64,000 bases of DNA. Origin: Chitinophagaceae bacterium IBVUCB1. GTDB taxonomy: Bacteria; Bacteroidota; Bacteroidia; Chitinophagales; Chitinophagaceae. Positions within the stretch are counted from its first letter, which is position 1. Every line of letters begins with the position of its first letter. This document shows positions 1 to 7,225 of the stretch, piece after piece. The notes below the pieces were generated by a model, which was not told the origin of the DNA, ran no database searches, and worked only from the letters and a program-made list of their open reading frames with translations. The position numbers were made by a program, and so were the translations under genes. The DNA is taken from contig NFUW01000001.1 in NCBI GenBank assembly GCA_002127285.1, positions 322,057-386,056 of the forward strand. The letters are read 5' to 3'.

Positions 1-1
1 T

Positions 2-1342
2 CGGGAATGTAATAGGTTGTATGATGAGGATTCGCTACCACCTATTGGCTTAGGCTATATTGCAACAATTTTGCACCATAATAATATTGATGTAGAGTTA
101 ATAGATGCTGTTGATAGGCGTTTGTCTTTGCAACAAATTATTCAAATGTTGGAAGAAAAGCAGCCAGAGTTTATTGCACTAAATATTTTTACAACAAATT
201 ATGATATAGTATATGAGTTGGTAGAATCAATTAGTTTTAGCACTCACTTTATTATTGGAGGTTTATCGACTAAGCAACTGTATAATAAGATTGTTTCCTG
301 GAACACTCAAAATCAAATAGATATTGTAACAGGAGACGGAGAATTAATTACACTTGATATCGTTAATAATTGTGTAAAAGATGTACCATTTTTCTCTTGC
401 GAAAACCGTAGGGTATTTAAGATTGACACATCTTCTCATTATCTTGTAAATGATATTTCAAACGTCCCTCTTAATAGGTCTTTTTTTTCAAACGAACCTG
501 TGAAGCATCCATTGGGTTTTACAGAAGCTAATATCGTAGCTAGTCGAGGTTGTGTTTACAATTGTACCTTTTGTGCTGCAGCACGTTCACTAAATAAAGA
601 TTACCCTGTAAGAGAAAGAACAAATGCCTCATTAATCAATGAACTTATAAGCATTAAGGAAACATTCCCTTCTGTTAACTCTATTCGAGTTCTCGATGAT
701 CTTTTTTTGAAAAATAATTGTAGTGTCCAGAAGGCAATCGATGTCTTTAGTCAATTTGAGTTTCAATGGCGGTCAATGGCTCATGTAATGACTTTTAAGA
801 ATGTTGATGATAATTTGATGAGGTCGCTTAAAGCCAGTGGCTGTTATGAGCTTTTTATTGGTATCGAATCAGGCTCACCGACCGTATTGAGCAGTATTAA
901 CAAGACAAAGGACGTTAGTACAATAATTCAAAATTTGACCAAAGTTTTCAAAGCAGGCATAAATATTAAGGGATATTTTATATATGGATTTCCCAACGAG
1001 GATGAAAACGACATGAAATTGACCTTTGCACTGGCTGATCAGTTAAAGAATCTCTCTTTGTATTATGGAGTCAATTTCAGAACGAGCGTGTTTCAGTATA
1101 GGCCTTATCATGGTACCCAGATATATCATGACCTTGAACAAGAAGGGACGAACCTCAATGTGTTAAACATAGCTCCAAATCGCCTTTTATCCAATTTAGT
1201 GGGGCGACAACAGTTTAATTTTCATAGTGGAAACTACTCATCTGTTTCAAATGAAGTACTTCACGACTATATTTACCGTACAATTAACCTCAATGACGGT
1301 AAAATATTCGCAAGACTTCGCTCAAAGAGCCAATCTGTGTAA
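2..1342 (+). CDS. B12-binding-type radical SAM protein, 5' truncated by window edge
   Basis: The reading frame is open to the left edge and the residues before the first possible start (TTG at 17) already look like protein, so the true start lies outside. The visible N-terminal part has a Rossmann-like pattern (PPIGLGYIATIL, then EFIALNIF and a GG at about residue 82) as in cobalamin-binding domains that precede radical SAM cores. Numbered from the TTG, cysteines 179, 183 and 186 form the CxxxCxxC motif that binds the SAM-cleaving 4Fe-4S cluster, followed by GIESGSP, typical of the SAM-contact region. Such enzymes use 5'-deoxyadenosyl radicals for methyl transfer or rearrangement; the substrate cannot be told. 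The 3' end overlaps the next gene, so the two are probably co-translated. The region is AT-richer than the core genes further right, suggesting transfer. Confidence 0.85.
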   Translation, partial: RECNRLYDEDSLPPIGLGYIATILHHNNIDVELIDAVDRRLSLQQIIQMLEEKQPEFIALNIFTTNYDIVYELVESISFSTHFIIGGLSTKQLYNKIVSWNTQNQIDIVTGDGELITLDIVNNCVKDVPFFSCENRRVFKIDTSSHYLVNDISNVPLNRSFFSNEPVKHPLGFTEANIVASRGCVYNCTFCAAARSLNKDYPVRERTNASLINELISIKETFPSVNSIRVLDDLFLKNNCSVQKAIDVFSQFEFQWRSMAHVMTFKNVDDNLMRSLKASGCYELFIGIESGSPTVLSSINKTKDVSTIIQNLTKVFKAGINIKGYFIYGFPNEDENDMKLTFALADQLKNLSLYYGVNFRTSVFQYRPYHGTQIYHDLEQEGTNLNVLNIAPNRLLSNLVGRQQFNFHSGNYSSVSNEVLHDYIYRTINLNDGKIFARLRSKSQSV

Positions 1343-1943
1343 AAGCAAAAGATGTAAGGAATGTGGTCTCTTTTTGAACCAATTGCCAATTTTTGATGAG
1401 CAGAAAATATCAAATGTATTTTGGGTTGGATTATCTGCAGTTCAGTTTCAAGACGATGAAGAAATGCAACCTTTATCGCCACTTACAAGGTCAGGTGCTT
1501 TGATACATTCTATTGAAGCACCATATTTAGATAAAATATCATTTTATAAAACAAACATAGTTAAATGTGTTCCACTTAAAGAAGATAAAATACGATATCC
1601 GGTTGAGCATGAAATGGAAAAGTGTTTTCCAAACTTTGAGCTCGAATTGAGTGAGTTGAAACCAACTACGGTTTTTCTTTTAGGAAAACAAGTGGCAACG
1701 TTTGTACTAAAAAAATTATCACACGCTATACCTGAATTTTCACAGGATTTCAATTATGAGCCTATAAAGATAGGCGAAGTAAATTTTGTGCCGGTTCACC
1801 ATCCTTCGTTTATTTTGGTTTATAAGCGAAAATACATTGACTCATATATTCAAAATATCCAGAAATTATTTATGAAGCAACAATCTGTCTCAAAGTATAA
1901 GCATAGAGTTGTTATTAATGAATGTGAATTTGTGTGTGTCTAA
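1293..1943 (+). CDS. Uracil-DNA glycosylase superfamily protein with four Fe-S cysteines
   Basis: About 216 residues from the ATG at 1293. The frame is open further up to 1227, but that would overlap the radical SAM gene by 116 bases; the ATG used overlaps by 50. The layout matches family-4 uracil-DNA glycosylases: CxxCxL near residues 21-26, then TNIVKC, then EKC about 20 residues on, giving the four cysteines that hold a 4Fe-4S cluster, and a late VHHPSF motif matching the HPS/HPA loop. The first catalytic motif, usually GEAPG with an acidic residue, reads VGLSAVQ here, so ordinary uracil excision is doubtful. It may be a nucleic-acid-binding or modified-base enzyme working with the radical SAM partner. 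It ends 1 base from the convergent RES gene, with no terminator between. Confidence 0.75.
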   Translation: MTVKYSQDFAQRANLCKSKRCKECGLFLNQLPIFDEQKISNVFWVGLSAVQFQDDEEMQPLSPLTRSGALIHSIEAPYLDKISFYKTNIVKCVPLKEDKIRYPVEHEMEKCFPNFELELSELKPTTVFLLGKQVATFVLKKLSHAIPEFSQDFNYEPIKIGEVNFVPVHHPSFILVYKRKYIDSYIQNIQKLFMKQQSVSKYKHRVVINECEFVCV

Positions 1944-1944
1944 A

Positions 1945-3120
1945 TTACAAATGTATTTTCTGAGTTTTTAAGCTTTTTGGCTCAAAATTGAGCCGTGTTA
2001 ATGACTCCTCACTATCCATAAATAATACACACGCTTTCTGACCTTTGTTTTTAGAAGATGGATATACAATGCCATCAATTTGTATGTGTTTGTTTTTTGA
2101 GTAGATGTACCTAAAAAACTCTGTTACTATCTGCGTAGGGACATAATCAATGTGTTCTCTGCCATCTCGCTTTATATCACTTGCTAAATCAACAACAAAA
2201 TCAATTAAGAAGCCTATTGAATAGTAATGTTTGACACCTTTTCTATCAAAAATACTTGGTAATGGAGGTAGCTGTGTAAAATCAAGTATTGTTAATTCTT
2301 CTTTATTCCTAAAAACTGCTGTAGACATTAAACCCTTATCGCTTGTAATGTCTATTGTTTCTTTTACTGAAGTGCTTATATCAAAAGCACAGTAAAACAT
2401 TGATACTCCGGCAGGACTCATTCTATTTGAATAAATTGCATACTGATCGGGTGGTGCTGCCATATCTTTTGCTTCTCTTACCTCTCCAATTATTTTATGT
2501 TGCCTGCATCGAAATAAATCAGTATTACTTGATATTTTATTAATAAGATTTATTGAGTAAACTTTGTCGCCTATTTCTTCAAGAATTGAGTAGGCATCTC
2601 TTTTCCGATAGTCTGAAGTTTTGAATTCTGAAATACTAGAAAAAAGATAACGCGATTTTTTTTTTACGATTTTTTTGAAAAATGTCCAATGAGAGAATAG
2701 TAAGTCTTTTTCTGTATCATAATAGTCATGAGGTGAACTCCACGGTCTATCATCTATGCACAAAGATATATCTTCATTTAGCTGGTCATTATCAATTTCG
2801 ATACCAATTACTTCATTAATTAACTCCCAGCCAGAATATGTATCTCCTAAATAACCTCCTTCACTAGAATCATACCCCATAAAATTAGCAGCATCTGTAT
2901 AAAATTCTATTATACCTTTCATCATAAACCCCATCAGATGTTCTAGGCGCACAACATCTCTATATCTTTTGCAATAAGAGCACGTTCCTCCTATTGAATT
3001 TGTGCTGATATATTCTTGTATCGCATAATCGCTAATGTGTTTTGAACATACATGGGTATCTTTAGGCTCTTTCATACCTAGAGCTTCCAATTCTATCCAT
3101 CTTGATTTTGCTAGACCCAT
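1945..3120 (-). CDS. RES-domain protein with HEPN/RES N-terminal domain (NAD-consuming effector family)
   Basis: About 391 residues from the ATG at 3120; an in-frame TTG at 3153 is possible, but relatives of this family begin MGL. The N-terminal part carries CSKH then CSYC, a likely zinc site, as in proteins annotated HEPN/RES N-terminal domain. The C-terminal half has the RES core: LFRCR, then YSNRMSPAGVSMFY with the conserved arginine and the aromatic turn, then EELTILDFTQLPPLP. RES domains degrade NAD+ in RES-Xre toxin-antitoxin pairs, where they stop growth. No Xre-type antitoxin is next to it here, so the N-terminal domain may control activity, as thought for stand-alone members. A -7-like box (TAAATTTG on the minus strand, 3151-3158) lies 30 bases before the start. 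AT-rich, accessory-type region. Confidence 0.75.
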   Translation of the reverse strand: MGLAKSRWIELEALGMKEPKDTHVCSKHISDYAIQEYISTNSIGGTCSYCKRYRDVVRLEHLMGFMMKGIIEFYTDAANFMGYDSSEGGYLGDTYSGWELINEVIGIEIDNDQLNEDISLCIDDRPWSSPHDYYDTEKDLLFSHWTFFKKIVKKKSRYLFSSISEFKTSDYRKRDAYSILEEIGDKVYSINLINKISSNTDLFRCRQHKIIGEVREAKDMAAPPDQYAIYSNRMSPAGVSMFYCAFDISTSVKETIDITSDKGLMSTAVFRNKEELTILDFTQLPPLPSIFDRKGVKHYYSIGFLIDFVVDLASDIKRDGREHIDYVPTQIVTEFFRYIYSKNKHIQIDGIVYPSSKNKGQKACVLFMDSEESLTRLNFEPKSLKTQKIHL

Positions 3121-3205
3121 ATCTAGTTGTATTTTTATAAGATTACTTGTCAAATTTACTGAGGCATTTTTACAAACGCTGTTAAGGATTATTATTTAAA
3201 ATATT

Positions 3206-3229
3206 TTAGCTCCTTTATAAAGGAGCTAA
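3206..3229. promoter_or_regulatory. Perfect 24-bp palindrome upstream of the RES gene
   Basis: Each half is TTAGCTCCTTTA and its complement, with no spacer. It sits about 50 bases upstream of the -7-like box of the RES gene. It has no following T-run on the RES strand, so an operator for a dimeric regulator is as likely as a terminator. The function is not known. Confidence 0.4.
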
Positions 3230-4050
3230 TAAATGGTATGCTATTCTTTCCCGTGACAGTAGTCAGGGCAGTACTTTTTCTGGAGCTTTGAAAAGTGTAT
3301 TGCTGAGTAATTGTACATTAATAGACCAAGTCTTCCCTTAAGGACGAACAAAGACAACACAGGTGACGACTCTGCAACGCCAGCACCTAGTAAAGCACAT
3401 CTTTATTGCAGCGGATACATTACAGATATAAGTAAATTAGCGGATTCAGGTAAAAAAAAATGAATACCCTCACATTTACTAAACCCTGATATAGCTCGTA
3501 TGGTAATGACTTGTTCAATCTCAATGTATATAACAGCAACCCAAGCAATCAGGGTATGGCATCAAGTGCCATGTATTGGGCAACAAGCATTATGAACTGA
3601 CCAATCATCTGTGTAATGTGCAAGTAGTGGTACTTGTTAGGGCAACACCGAAATTCAATCAAACTGATTGTAGCGGGATACAAATCGGACATTAATCTGG
3701 CACATGATTATTATCCGTTCTGAATGTTAATGCGTGGGCATTATTTAGCCGATGATTCTCAGAAATGTGTAACAATTAATACCACGGTACTTATACCGAT
3801 CTACCAGTGGATATATCATATACTGACTAGATGCATTTTCGATCATACTGCCTGTTTCGATATACTATAGCTTTAGGTCTTTATCAATTCGGGTTAAAAG
3901 AATACAAATAGCATAAACTCATCCACATTTACTACAATGTTGCTACAAACCTGCTACAATAAGAATACTTGATTTTTAATCTATCTTATTTGTTTTGAGT
4001 GAGTTAAATGAAATGCTACAAAATGCTACCGTTCTGTAAGCAAGAAAAAT
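3230..4050. other. Intergenic stretch, probably decayed coding DNA
   Basis: About 820 bases without a convincing gene. Two short open stretches on the plus strand read like protein remnants. One is 3311-3463, with a hydrophilic TPAPSK segment followed by HLYCSGYITDISKLAD. The other is 3490-3600, ending NPSNQGMASSAMYWATSIMN and a stop. Neither has a good start, and they are in different frames. The last part (3930-4040) is A/T-rich with several GCTACAA copies. I read it as old accessory DNA that was later hit by the IS element at 4051. Confidence 0.4.
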
Positions 4051-4076
4051 TGTGCCGTCCGGCTATAGGTTTACAC
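4051..4076 (+). repeat. IS3-family terminal inverted repeat, orfB side
   Basis: Begins TGTGCCGTCCGG and ends GTTTACAC, reading into the element. It matches the repeat at the orfA end in 20 of 26 positions after inversion. Confidence 0.75.
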
Positions 4077-4154
4077 CTTTTGTGAGTAAATATTAATCTT
4101 TATTAGCAATTCGAGTGTGCGATTCTTATGAAAAAATACTGTTTTTATCCTTAA

Positions 4155-4235
4155 TCCGGCAAAAAGTCAACAGTCAAAAAACTAGTCCTGAAAAAGTTAA
4201 CAGGTATTTTGCTATTAATCCTGAAAAAGTCAACA
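4155..4235 (+). repeat. Three short direct repeats inside the IS right end
   Basis: Copies at 4155-4172, 4186-4202 and 4219-4235 share TCC, two or three variable bases, then AAAAAGT and CAACA or TAACA. The AAAAAGT cores are spaced 30 and 33 bases apart. The first copy matches the inner part of the orfA-side inverted repeat at 15 of 18 positions, so they may be extra transposase-binding sites. They also lie inside a short plus-strand open frame (4115-4324), giving repeated EKVN or QKVN in it; I do not regard that frame as a proven gene. Confidence 0.55.
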
Positions 4236-4339
4236 CGCTTAAAATTGGTATTTTCGATGCTCAGGTGAAGCAGACCGTAGCGCTGCTGAGGAGCAACTAC
4301 GGAAGGAATAACCTGAGCCGATAGCGTATAAGCTATAAT

Positions 4340-4362
4340 ACCGGTTACTTATGGTGACCGGT
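4340..4362 (-). terminator. Hairpin downstream of transposase orfB
   Basis: Arms ACCGGTTAC and GTGACCGGT around a 5-base loop, one G-T pair. It lies about 40 bases past the orfB stop on the minus strand. The T-run is weak, so it may be a terminator or part of the transposition end structure. Confidence 0.4.
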
Positions 4363-4403
4363 TTCTTTGTCTTACGCATTCGGCAGTATGCCTGAAAAAA
4401 CCT

Positions 4404-5303
4404 TTACATAACATGGTATTGTTCTTTTTTCTTATTCCACTTAGAGGGCAAATATTCCTGCTTGGTATGGGCCTGTGCGGGAGTGAGGTAATTACAACTG
4501 CTGTGCGGGCGTAATTCGTTATAAGCCCATATCGCTTTTTTGACAAAGTGCATAGCTTCTTCAAAACTCCTGAAAGAAACATTCAATTTAAACTCTGACT
4601 TTAGAATACCGTTCACCCGTTCTGCAATGGCATTTTCATAAGGGTCTCCCATTTCTGTCATACTAATCAGAATTTTCCTTGACTGTAAGAGTCTAGTATA
4701 ATCATGACAGCAGTACTGCAATCCTCTATCTGAATGGTGTATCAATTTATAAGGGTGTACTTCAGTATCACTATTCAATGCCATCTCTAATGCCAGTAGA
4801 GGACCTTCTTTCTCAAGCGTTGGATGCAGCCTCCAGCCAACTATTTTACGTGAATAAGCATCTGTAATAAGGCTTAAGTAACAAAAACCGTTTGCCTGCG
4901 ATATGTAGGTTATATCACTTACCCAGAGTGCTCCCGGACATAGCACCTCTAACTCCCTTATTAGATTAGGGTATTTTCTGAAAGGATGATTGGAGTCTGT
5001 GGTAAAGACTTTTCGTCTTTTACGTTTTCGTACCAACATACCGTAATGAGCTAACAGGTCAAACAAGCTGTCTCGTCCAATTATAATGTTATGTTCCTTT
5101 AAAGTATCAGTGAGCATAAATTGTAGTTTTCTTGTGCCAATGCGAGGCAAATCAGCTCTAATCTCTTTTATCCTCTTGATGATAATAGCATTGCTCATTA
5201 CCTGCTTCTCTTCTGACCAGCCCTTTTTATAGTAAGCATGTCGCGTAAAACCAAACAGTCCGCAGAGTTGTCCCAATCCAACACCGGGATAACACTGCCG
5301 CAT
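4404..5303 (-). CDS. IS3-family transposase orfB (DDE integrase domain)
   Basis: 299 residues, the catalytic part of the transposase. An IS3-type N-terminal helix region (FTRHAYYKK) is followed by the retroviral-integrase-like core: first aspartate in WVSDITY, second in HHSDRG, and the glutamate in NAIAERVNGILK, spaced 35 residues after the second as expected for DDE(35)E. Codons run on upstream of the ATG at 5303 in the -1 frame of orfA, so the active OrfAB fusion can be made by frameshifting, while the ATG two bases after the orfA stop could also give OrfB alone. The domain appears complete and unbroken. Confidence 0.95.
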   Translation of the reverse strand: MRQCYPGVGLGQLCGLFGFTRHAYYKKGWSEEKQVMSNAIIIKRIKEIRADLPRIGTRKLQFMLTDTLKEHNIIIGRDSLFDLLAHYGMLVRKRKRRKVFTTDSNHPFRKYPNLIRELEVLCPGALWVSDITYISQANGFCYLSLITDAYSRKIVGWRLHPTLEKEGPLLALEMALNSDTEVHPYKLIHHSDRGLQYCCHDYTRLLQSRKILISMTEMGDPYENAIAERVNGILKSEFKLNVSFRSFEEAMHFVKKAIWAYNELRPHSSCNYLTPAQAHTKQEYLPSKWNKKKEQYHVM

Positions 5304-5305
5304 TT

Positions 5306-5698
5306 TCAGGACTGTTTGGTGCCATACTTTTTTCGGATGCTTACTCCTAATTGTTCATCAGCAATACTGATCATAGTTTCCAGCCCGGCAATTTTCAACT
5401 TTGCTTGTTCCAACTCTTTTTGCAGTGCCAGATACTCCGGCGAATCAGGCTGTTTGACATTGAGCAGTTTGAATGTTTCAGGCACTACTACCTTGCCTTC
5501 AGCCTTTAGCTCTTGCTTTAGTGCTCTTGCCCAGGCAGCTACCTGGGTATGGTCAACTGTACCATATTTTTCTGCTACTTGTCTGCACGACTTTCCGCCT
5601 TCCAGGTATTCTAATGCAACTTTACGCTTGAATGAAGGATCATGGCGTAAATGCCAATTCCTTCTTATTTTCTTAGATGAAACATTTTTATTATCCAT
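5306..5698 (-). CDS. IS3-family transposase orfA (HTH DNA-binding subunit)
   Basis: 130 residues. The N-terminal half (SFKRKVALEYLEGGKSCRQVAEKYG) is the helix-turn-helix of HTH_Tnp_1, which binds the element ends. The C-terminal half (EYLALQKELEQAKLKIAGLE) is a leucine-zipper-like coiled coil used for multimerisation. It stops TGA two bases before the orfB ATG, and the slippery heptamer A AAA AAG lies eight codons before that stop. In this family OrfA alone acts as an inhibitor, so the frameshift rate sets transposition frequency. Confidence 0.93.
   Translation of the reverse strand: MDNKNVSSKKIRRNWHLRHDPSFKRKVALEYLEGGKSCRQVAEKYGTVDHTQVAAWARALKQELKAEGKVVVPETFKLLNVKQPDSPEYLALQKELEQAKLKIAGLETMISIADEQLGVSIRKKYGTKQS
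5327..5333 (-). promoter_or_regulatory. -1 programmed ribosomal frameshift site (A AAA AAG)
   Basis: On the minus strand the orfA codons read CGA AAA AAG TAT. A slip back by one base at A AAA AAG puts ribosomes into the orfB frame, which is then open through VWHQTVLK into the annotated OrfB start. This is the classic heptamer used by IS3-family elements. Confidence 0.8.
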
Positions 5699-5720
5699 TA
5701 TCTACAATGTAGCTTTTGTA

Positions 5721-5746
5721 GTGTAAACTTTTTGACGGACGAGACA
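5721..5746 (-). repeat. IS3-family terminal inverted repeat, orfA side
   Basis: Read inwards on the minus strand it begins TGTCTCGTCCGTC and ends GTTTACAC. It lies about 23 bases upstream of the orfA start, so it probably also carries part of the transposase promoter. The AAT next to it outside is the second copy of the target duplication. Confidence 0.75.
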
Positions 5747-5759
5747 AATGACTATTACT

Positions 5760-5785
5760 TGTATCGTCCGTCTATAGGTATAGAC
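5760..5785 (+). repeat. Solitary IS-end-like sequence outside the element
   Basis: It begins TGTATCGTCCGTCTATAGG and matches the 4051-4076 end at 21 of 26 positions in the same orientation. It has no partner within the window. It may be the remaining end of an earlier, deleted copy, or a preferred landing sequence. Confidence 0.5.
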
Positions 5786-5820
5786 TTAACCCGAGTTAGA
5801 ACAATGGTAACAGGTACATT

Positions 5821-5858
5821 AAAAGATAAAGGAGCCCAAAAGGGCTCCTTTATCTTTT
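5821..5858. terminator. Strong bidirectional hairpin (17-bp perfect stem)
   Basis: Arms AAAAGATAAAGGAGCCC and its exact complement with an AAAA loop. Each arm ends in a T-rich tail in its own direction, so it can end transcripts from both sides. It separates the IS from the remnant at 5882-6043. Confidence 0.7.
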
Positions 5859-5881
5859 CGTCTAACCATATCATATTATAA

Positions 5882-6043
5882 ATAATCGTCAATTTTCTAA
5901 AATACTATATTTTGAACGAGTTTGAAAAATTGGCTCAATGTAAACCGCTTAAAGCCAACCCTACACTGTCTTTCAGTGAGTATATACGCCAGAAAAAATC
6001 CTTCAGTTGGTTCGACACTCGTTCCGTAGACTCCACAAAATAG
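5882..6043 (+). pseudogene. 3' end of an unrecognised gene, followed by its terminator
   Basis: An open stretch without a clear start (first in-frame TTG at 5912) reads LNEFEKLAQC, then TLSFSEYIRQKKSFSWFDTR, and stops TAG at 6041. A terminator hairpin follows directly, as after a real gene. It may be the tail of a chromosomal gene cut off when the left accessory region arrived. I do not recognise the family. Confidence 0.35.
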
Positions 6044-6060
6044 CCTCGCATTGCGGGGCT
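6042..6060 (+). terminator. Rho-independent terminator
   Basis: Arms AGCCTCGC and GCGGGGCT with a 3-base loop and one T-G pair, followed by ATTTTATTTTAT. It directly follows the stop of the remnant at 5882-6043. Confidence 0.65.
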
Positions 6061-6169
6061 ATTTTATTTTATAGTATATCATTTCTCAATCAGCAAATTG
6101 AACATCCTATCTGAAAAATGTAATTTCATGTAGCGTATCAAAAAATGACACCTGAAAAATAGGAAGGGT

Positions 6170-7219
6170 ATGATAAAAGAGCCTGTAAGAATACTTGATA
6201 CTTTGTATAAATACACATTTGTTGTATTGGGTTGCGGACTTATTTTATACTGGTGCAAGGATTTATTTGTACCCATGTTTATGGGTTTACTGATTGCGAT
6301 GATTATGTACCCTGTTTGTGTAAATATAGAAAGACGCGGCATCAGCAAAGGTGTTGCAATCACCATATGTTTATCAATTGTAGTACTGGTATTTCTGGCA
6401 TTAGTATGGCTGTTATTCTGGCAATTAAGTTTGTTTTGGCAAGACGTCCCATCTATTATTGATAAATTGATGTTGATGCTTCCGGAGATGCAAAGCTGGA
6501 TGGAAAACAAATGGGGCTTGTCTATTGCTACACAAAATCAATGGATAGAAATGTTTGCATCAAATGCCAAACAAGATGCAGGCAGTTTTATTTCATCTAC
6601 TTTTTCTGCCACTGCATCTACACTATTTTTTCTGTTTGTTATACCAATTTATTCGGCTCTCTTTTTGTATCACAGGCACACATTTGTACTCTTTATAAAA
6701 AGCGCTGCTGGCGATAAAAGGCACAGTAAGATTAACAAAATACTATCCGCAACAACTCGTACTTATTACAAGTACATAAAAGGTATGATAATGGTATATA
6801 TTATTGTAGGTGTACTAAATAGTATAGGCTTGCTGGCTCTTGGCATTAAACATGCCGTATTGTTCGGTATGCTTACCGCCATCATGACCATTGTACCTTA
6901 TGTAGGTATTATCATTAGTGCCATGCTGCCAATATCAGTAGCATTTCTTACCAAAGATTCATTATTATATCCATTGGCAGTAGTGGCAGTTTTTTCATTC
7001 GTTCAATATCTTGAAGCAAATGTAATATTCCCACACGTCGTAGGTGTTCAACTTAATGTGAGTACATGGGCTACATTAGTTGCAATAATTCTGGGTGGTA
7101 TTATTTGGGGTATAGCCGGCATGATATTGTTTATACCATTTGTAGCAATACTAAAAATAGTTACCGACCATCTCGAAGAAAGTAAATCAATTAATATATT
7201 ATTAAGCCGAAAAGACTGA
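6170..7219 (+). CDS. AI-2E family transporter (UPF0118 permease)
   Basis: 349 residues, the normal size for the family. There are about seven or eight membrane segments: two close to the N-terminus (residues 17-45 and 60-85), a long loop, one segment near 145-160, and a C-terminal bundle from about 205 to 335. The C-terminal half contains PYVGIIISAMLPISVAFL and the NVIFPHVVGVQLNVSTW segment characteristic of the family. Some members export autoinducer-2, others act in ion or pH tolerance; the sequence does not decide this. It ends directly before the Crp/Fnr gene, with 6 bases between stop and the chosen ATG, so both may share a transcript. Confidence 0.88.
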   Translation: MIKEPVRILDTLYKYTFVVLGCGLILYWCKDLFVPMFMGLLIAMIMYPVCVNIERRGISKGVAITICLSIVVLVFLALVWLLFWQLSLFWQDVPSIIDKLMLMLPEMQSWMENKWGLSIATQNQWIEMFASNAKQDAGSFISSTFSATASTLFFLFVIPIYSALFLYHRHTFVLFIKSAAGDKRHSKINKILSATTRTYYKYIKGMIMVYIIVGVLNSIGLLALGIKHAVLFGMLTAIMTIVPYVGIIISAMLPISVAFLTKDSLLYPLAVVAVFSFVQYLEANVIFPHVVGVQLNVSTWATLVAIILGGIIWGIAGMILFIPFVAILKIVTDHLEESKSINILLSRKD

Positions 7220-7225
7220 TTGTTA

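Larger units (their letters stand above)
4051..5746 (-). mobile_element. Complete IS3-family insertion sequence with 3-bp target duplication
   Basis: The element carries two overlapping-frame transposase genes on the minus strand (4404-5698). Its ends are 26-bp imperfect inverted repeats at 4051-4076 and 5721-5746, both starting TGT and ending TTTACAC when read inwards, 20 of 26 positions identical. The bases AAT occur just outside on both sides (4048-4050 and 5747-5749), matching the 3-4 bp target duplication of the IS3 family. At about 1.7 kb it is somewhat long because of a 330-base non-transposase stretch between orfB and the right end. Both genes are open and the catalytic residues intact, so it may still be active. 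A third end-like sequence lies just outside at 5760-5785. Confidence 0.85.

Noticed and set aside
3308-3600. Two plus-strand open stretches as real genes
   Set aside because: No start codons that fit, different frames, no family; kept only as probable decay remnants.
4115-4324. 69-residue plus-strand frame inside the IS
   Set aside because: GTG start, no family, runs opposite to the transposase, and its repeats are better explained as DNA-level repeats of the element end.
6014-6045. tmRNA or tRNA 3' end-like sequence (GGTTCGACACTCG then GACTCCACA)
   Set aside because: The T-arm does not pair and the spacing from TTCGA to the CCA-like end is too long; the bases are also explained as the end of an open frame followed by a terminator.
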